64,000 bases of DNA from Aquiflexum lacus (GTDB lineage: Bacteria; Bacteroidota; Bacteroidia; Cytophagales; Cyclobacteriaceae). The notes below the pieces were generated by a model. It did not search any database, was not told the origin of the DNA, and saw only the letters and a list, made by a program, of their open reading frames with translations. Positions within the stretch are counted from its first letter, which is position 1, and the number at the start of each line of letters is the position of its first letter. Below are positions 61,250 through 64,000 of the stretch, one piece after another. The stretch is from positions 1 through 64,000 of the forward strand of contig NZ_JABFHF010000026.1 in the NCBI RefSeq assembly GCF_015476655.1, given 5' to 3'. Position numbers and translations under genes: made by a program.

Positions 61250-62079
61250 AAAGATTAAGGTTTGTATTGCCTGTAATAATCGCAGTGGCATTGTTTTCAT
61301 GCAAATCAGAAAAGGACTATCTGGTCAAAATCCAGACCCGTCATGGAGACATGTATGCCATTTTATTTGATGAAACGCCACAGCATAAACAGAATTTTGT
61401 CAGTTTGGCACAAGCGGGAAGGTTTGATTCTACGGAGTTTCATAGAATTATTCCAAACTTTATGATACAAGGTGGAGATGTGTTTGGAAAGGAAAAGCTT
61501 CCTCAGGAAGAATGGTATACCATCCCTGCCGAGATCCAAAAAGGTAAGATCCACAGCAAAGGAATGATTGCGGCAGCAAGGCAGGGGAATAATGTCAACC
61601 CTGAAAGGAGGTCGAGCGGCACTCAGTTTTATGTTGTACAAGGCAAGGTGTACAATAGAGATGAACTGGTTACGGATATGAAGGTTCTGTCAGATTATTT
61701 TTACAAATATATTCAACTTGAGAGCAATACGCATATAAAGGAAGCTTACAGCAAATTATACCAAGAGCAGCAATTTGATTCTTTGAATAAATTGATGTTG
61801 TATGAAAAAGAAAACATGGAGTCTTTTTTCAATATCAATCTCGAAAAATCAATGACTCCACAGCAAATAGAAGCTTATACTACAATCGGTGGAACTCCAC
61901 ATCTTGATGATGAATACACAGTTTTTGGCAAGGTTATTCAAGGTCTGGATGTCATGGAAAAGATAGCAGCCGAACAAACAGCTGAAAAAGATAAACCAGT
62001 AAATCCGGTACATATGATTGTTACCATAGAGCAACTTCCAAAAGCAAAAATCACCAAGGAATATGGGCATACTTACTGA
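61246..62079 (+). CDS. Cyclophilin-type peptidyl-prolyl isomerase lipoprotein with an insertion
   Basis: A lipoprotein signal (LFSC, Cys19) is followed by the cyclophilin core: FDSTEFHRIIPNFMIQGGDV with the catalytic R, the GTQFYVVQGKVY strand and, after a gap, DDEYTVFGKVIQGLDVMEKIA. Between the last two lies an insertion of about 85 residues (VTDMKVLSDYFYKYIQLESNTHIKEAYSKLYQEQQFDSL...), rich in helix-formers and not part of the fold. It is probably a periplasmic or outer-membrane folding helper. Confidence 0.9.
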   Translation: MKRLRFVLPVIIAVALFSCKSEKDYLVKIQTRHGDMYAILFDETPQHKQNFVSLAQAGRFDSTEFHRIIPNFMIQGGDVFGKEKLPQEEWYTIPAEIQKGKIHSKGMIAAARQGNNVNPERRSSGTQFYVVQGKVYNRDELVTDMKVLSDYFYKYIQLESNTHIKEAYSKLYQEQQFDSLNKLMLYEKENMESFFNINLEKSMTPQQIEAYTTIGGTPHLDDEYTVFGKVIQGLDVMEKIAAEQTAEKDKPVNPVHMIVTIEQLPKAKITKEYGHTY

Positions 62080-63007
62080 AAAAAGTAGGGCTATCAAAGT
62101 TCTTGTCACCGGAGCAAATGGTCTTTTGGGTCAAAAGTTAATCGATCAATTGAGGTCTGATACAGGGGTAAATGTGATAGGTACAGGGAAAGGGGATGCG
62201 AGACTGCCCGATTCTTGGCAGGGTAGCTATGGATGGAGGGAAATGGATGTCACTGATAAACATCAAGTTTTGAAGGTAATAGCAGAAGTCAAACCTGATG
62301 CAGTGATACATGCGGCAGCAATGACCCAAGTGGATGATTGTGAAAAAGACCAAAAACGCTGCCGTGTGGCCAATATAGATGCTGTTTCGAATTTGATTGA
62401 GGCTTGTCAGATCAATGATGTGCATTTTGTTCACCTTTCTACTGATTTTATTTTTGATGGGGAAGAAGGCCCATACTCTGAAGAAGGAACTCCCAACCCA
62501 ATCAATTATTATGGATGGACCAAATTGGAAGCAGAGAAAAGGATAAAGGAATCAAAAATCAAGTGGGCAATAGTCCGAACAGTTTTAGTATACGGGATAG
62601 CCAATGATATGAGCAGATCGAACATCATTCTCTGGGTAAAGAAGTCATTGGAAGAAGGGAAGAACATCAAGGTGGTAAATGATCAATGGCGGACGCCAAC
62701 TTTGGCAGAAGATTTGGCAGTGGGTTGTACGCTGATTGTGAAAAAAAGAGCTGTTGGAATATTCAACATATCAGGTAAGGATTTCCTAACACCATACGAT
62801 ATGGCTATTCAAACAGCAGATTATTTTGGACTGGACAAGTCATTGATCACTGAAGTGGATTCAACCCTTTTTACGCAGCCTGCAAAGCGGCCTCCCAAAA
62901 CTGGATTTATCATTGAAAAGGCAAAAAATGAGCTCGGATATTCTCCTAAAAGTTTTACAGAAGGAATTGGTATTTTATCAAAACAACTTAAATTAGCCGA
63001 TTCTTAA
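62063..63007 (+). CDS. SDR-family reductase, RmlD-like
   Basis: The 314-residue protein has the Rossmann motif VTGANGLLGQKL, the segment VIHAAAMTQVDDCEKDQKRCRVANIDAVSNL with its catalytic-site Thr, and YYGWTKLEAEK (YxxxK). These are RmlD (dTDP-4-dehydrorhamnose reductase) marks, but no other rhamnose gene is present, so a related sugar or methionine adenosyltransferase-beta-like role is possible. The start at 62063 overlaps the cyclophilin gene by 17 bases; no better start is seen. Confidence 0.85.
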   Translation: MGILTEKSRAIKVLVTGANGLLGQKLIDQLRSDTGVNVIGTGKGDARLPDSWQGSYGWREMDVTDKHQVLKVIAEVKPDAVIHAAAMTQVDDCEKDQKRCRVANIDAVSNLIEACQINDVHFVHLSTDFIFDGEEGPYSEEGTPNPINYYGWTKLEAEKRIKESKIKWAIVRTVLVYGIANDMSRSNIILWVKKSLEEGKNIKVVNDQWRTPTLAEDLAVGCTLIVKKRAVGIFNISGKDFLTPYDMAIQTADYFGLDKSLITEVDSTLFTQPAKRPPKTGFIIEKAKNELGYSPKSFTEGIGILSKQLKLADS

Positions 63008-63046
63008 TTCTTAAATTTTCATTTAAAATTAACAAATAGATAAAGT

Positions 63047-64000
63047 ATGGCAATGAGTTCAGATACCCAAGGTAGAGGCCAATGGGGTTCCAGTTTGGGT
63101 TTTATAATGGCTGCTGCAGGTTCAGCGGTAGGTTTGGGAAACATTTGGAGATTCCCCTATCTGACCGGTGAAAACGGCGGTGGAGCATTCGTTTTTGTAT
63201 ATGCAATCTGCGTAGTATTGATAGGATTGCCTCTTTTGCTGAATGAAATAGCCTTGGGCCGTATATCAGGTAAAAATCCTATAGGAGCAATAAAAGCTAC
63301 AGGTGGAAACCGATTTTGGCAAATGGCCGGAGTCCTGTGTATCCTTGTCTGTTTCTGTGTATTGAGTTATTACTCTGTCATTGCAGGTTGGACGATTGGC
63401 TATATTTTCACAGAATTGATCAATGTTCCGATCGATTTTGAAGATTTCCAGCAAACACCAATGTATGTGATACCCCTTTGTTTCATATTTATTCTAATGA
63501 CAATTGGGGTAGTTTTGGGGGGTGTTTCAGGAGGCATTGAAAAGGCAGCTAAGTTCCTGATGCCGGTTTTATTTATCATCATTATCTTTATTGCAGGTAG
63601 GGCAGTTACCCTTGAGGGCGCCAGTGCAGGTATTGAGTATTATTTAAAACCAGATTTTTCCAAAATTGATGGTAAAGTATTTTTAGCAGCTTTAGGTCAA
63701 GCCTTTTTCTCCATGTCTGTAGGATGGGGATTGATGATCACATTTGGATCTTACCTGCCCAAAAGTGGAAACATAGTAAAGTCATCTGGTTGGATCGCAG
63801 GTATGGATAGCACAGTTGCGTTGCTTGGTGGATTGATGGTTTTTCCCGCTCTTTTCGCATTACTACCAGGAAAAGATCCCGCAGGAGGGCCTGCTTTGGT
63901 TTTTGAGGTTTTGCCAATGGTATTTGATGCCATGCCAGGTGGGAACTTTATTGGAGCTTTGTTTTTCTTGTTATTATTAGTAGCCGCCTTGACTTCTTCG
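63047..64000 (+). CDS. Sodium-dependent transporter, NSS/SNF family (3' truncated by window)
   Basis: An ATG at 63047 opens a frame of 318 codons without a stop to the window end; it is missed by ORF searches that require a stop. MAMSSDTQGRGQWGSSLGFIMAAAGSAVGLGNIWRFPYLTGENGGGAF is the first helix of the family, with the sodium site GSAVGLGN and the broken helix. YYSVIAGWTIGYIF and GQAFFSMSVGWGLMITFGSYL are further matches. It should carry an amino acid or similar solute with Na+. About 130 to 150 residues are expected beyond the window. Confidence 0.93.
   Translation, partial: MAMSSDTQGRGQWGSSLGFIMAAAGSAVGLGNIWRFPYLTGENGGGAFVFVYAICVVLIGLPLLLNEIALGRISGKNPIGAIKATGGNRFWQMAGVLCILVCFCVLSYYSVIAGWTIGYIFTELINVPIDFEDFQQTPMYVIPLCFIFILMTIGVVLGGVSGGIEKAAKFLMPVLFIIIIFIAGRAVTLEGASAGIEYYLKPDFSKIDGKVFLAALGQAFFSMSVGWGLMITFGSYLPKSGNIVKSSGWIAGMDSTVALLGGLMVFPALFALLPGKDPAGGPALVFEVLPMVFDAMPGGNFIGALFFLLLLVAALTSS

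Overview
The window reads as a continuous stretch of chromosome from a low-GC Bacteroidota bacterium, most likely order Cytophagales and probably family Cyclobacteriaceae (inference from protein content, not from rRNA). Supporting signs are the families found mainly in this phylum (DUF4249 lipoprotein beside a TonB receptor, DUF4293 membrane protein, two-FKBP-domain lipoprotein, the TIGR03991-type GlmU-like enzyme). Promoter-like TAnnTTTG boxes with TTG or TTTG about 17-20 bases upstream also fit, as do weak ribosome binding sites and several TTG/GTG starts. No rRNA, tRNA, CRISPR array, insertion sequence or prophage was seen. Most of the window is housekeeping; the few accessory patches are small.

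Layout. 1-9700: end of a Dps gene, lipA, a sigma factor / TM-barrel protein / FKBP-lipoprotein overlapping trio, serine dehydratase alpha chain, a upp-antiporter-membrane protein operon, and an OmpA porin. 9800-18000: M42-type peptidase, hpt, adk, obg, grpE, dnaJ (with half of the usual zinc centre), a secreted protein, and a NatAB-like ABC exporter. 18050-21200: small hydrolase/cytidine deaminase operon and a saccharopine-dehydrogenase-like reductase. 21365-26291: a three-gene minus-strand outer-membrane uptake operon (TIG/kelch lipoprotein, TonB receptor, DUF4249 lipoprotein). 26376-30041: trmN6, rnhA, marC, a serC-like aminotransferase and aroQ. 30120-31683: a VapBC pair with a repeat-bearing promoter, followed at once by a XerD-like recombinase. 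32430-37685: pyrD, ftsK, lolA-like and pyrF. 37951-48039: two ABC exporters, truA, a methionine-pathway PLP enzyme, comM-like ATPase and a Wzi/RemB-like outer-membrane protein. 48177-52947: a ferredoxin-reductase-like protein and a membrane-protein/winged-helix/CreD module. 53039-55910: an antitoxin with a decayed VapC toxin and two near-duplicate Uma2 nucleases flanking a two-repeat membrane protein. 56302-64000: L31, GlmU-like, then a tight operon holB, RimB-like protease, rimK, hemC, cyclophilin and a RmlD-like reductase, ending in a truncated NSS-family transporter.

The most interesting signal is regulatory. A 19-bp palindrome, TACTTTGTATTTCAAAGTA, occurs twice in exact form, 951 bp apart. 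One copy lies 8 bp before the membrane-protein/winged-helix pair, the other just before the genes leading into creD. This suggests that the small regulator controls both its own pair and an envelope (CreD) unit. Other points worth a look are a sigma-factor trio in which a membrane-anchored N-terminus is fused to a beta-barrel-like domain, a DnaJ with only two CxxCxGxG motifs, a decayed VapC not visible as an intact ORF, hairpins in the leaders of hpt and obg, and a promoter whose upstream box sits in the loop of the preceding terminator.
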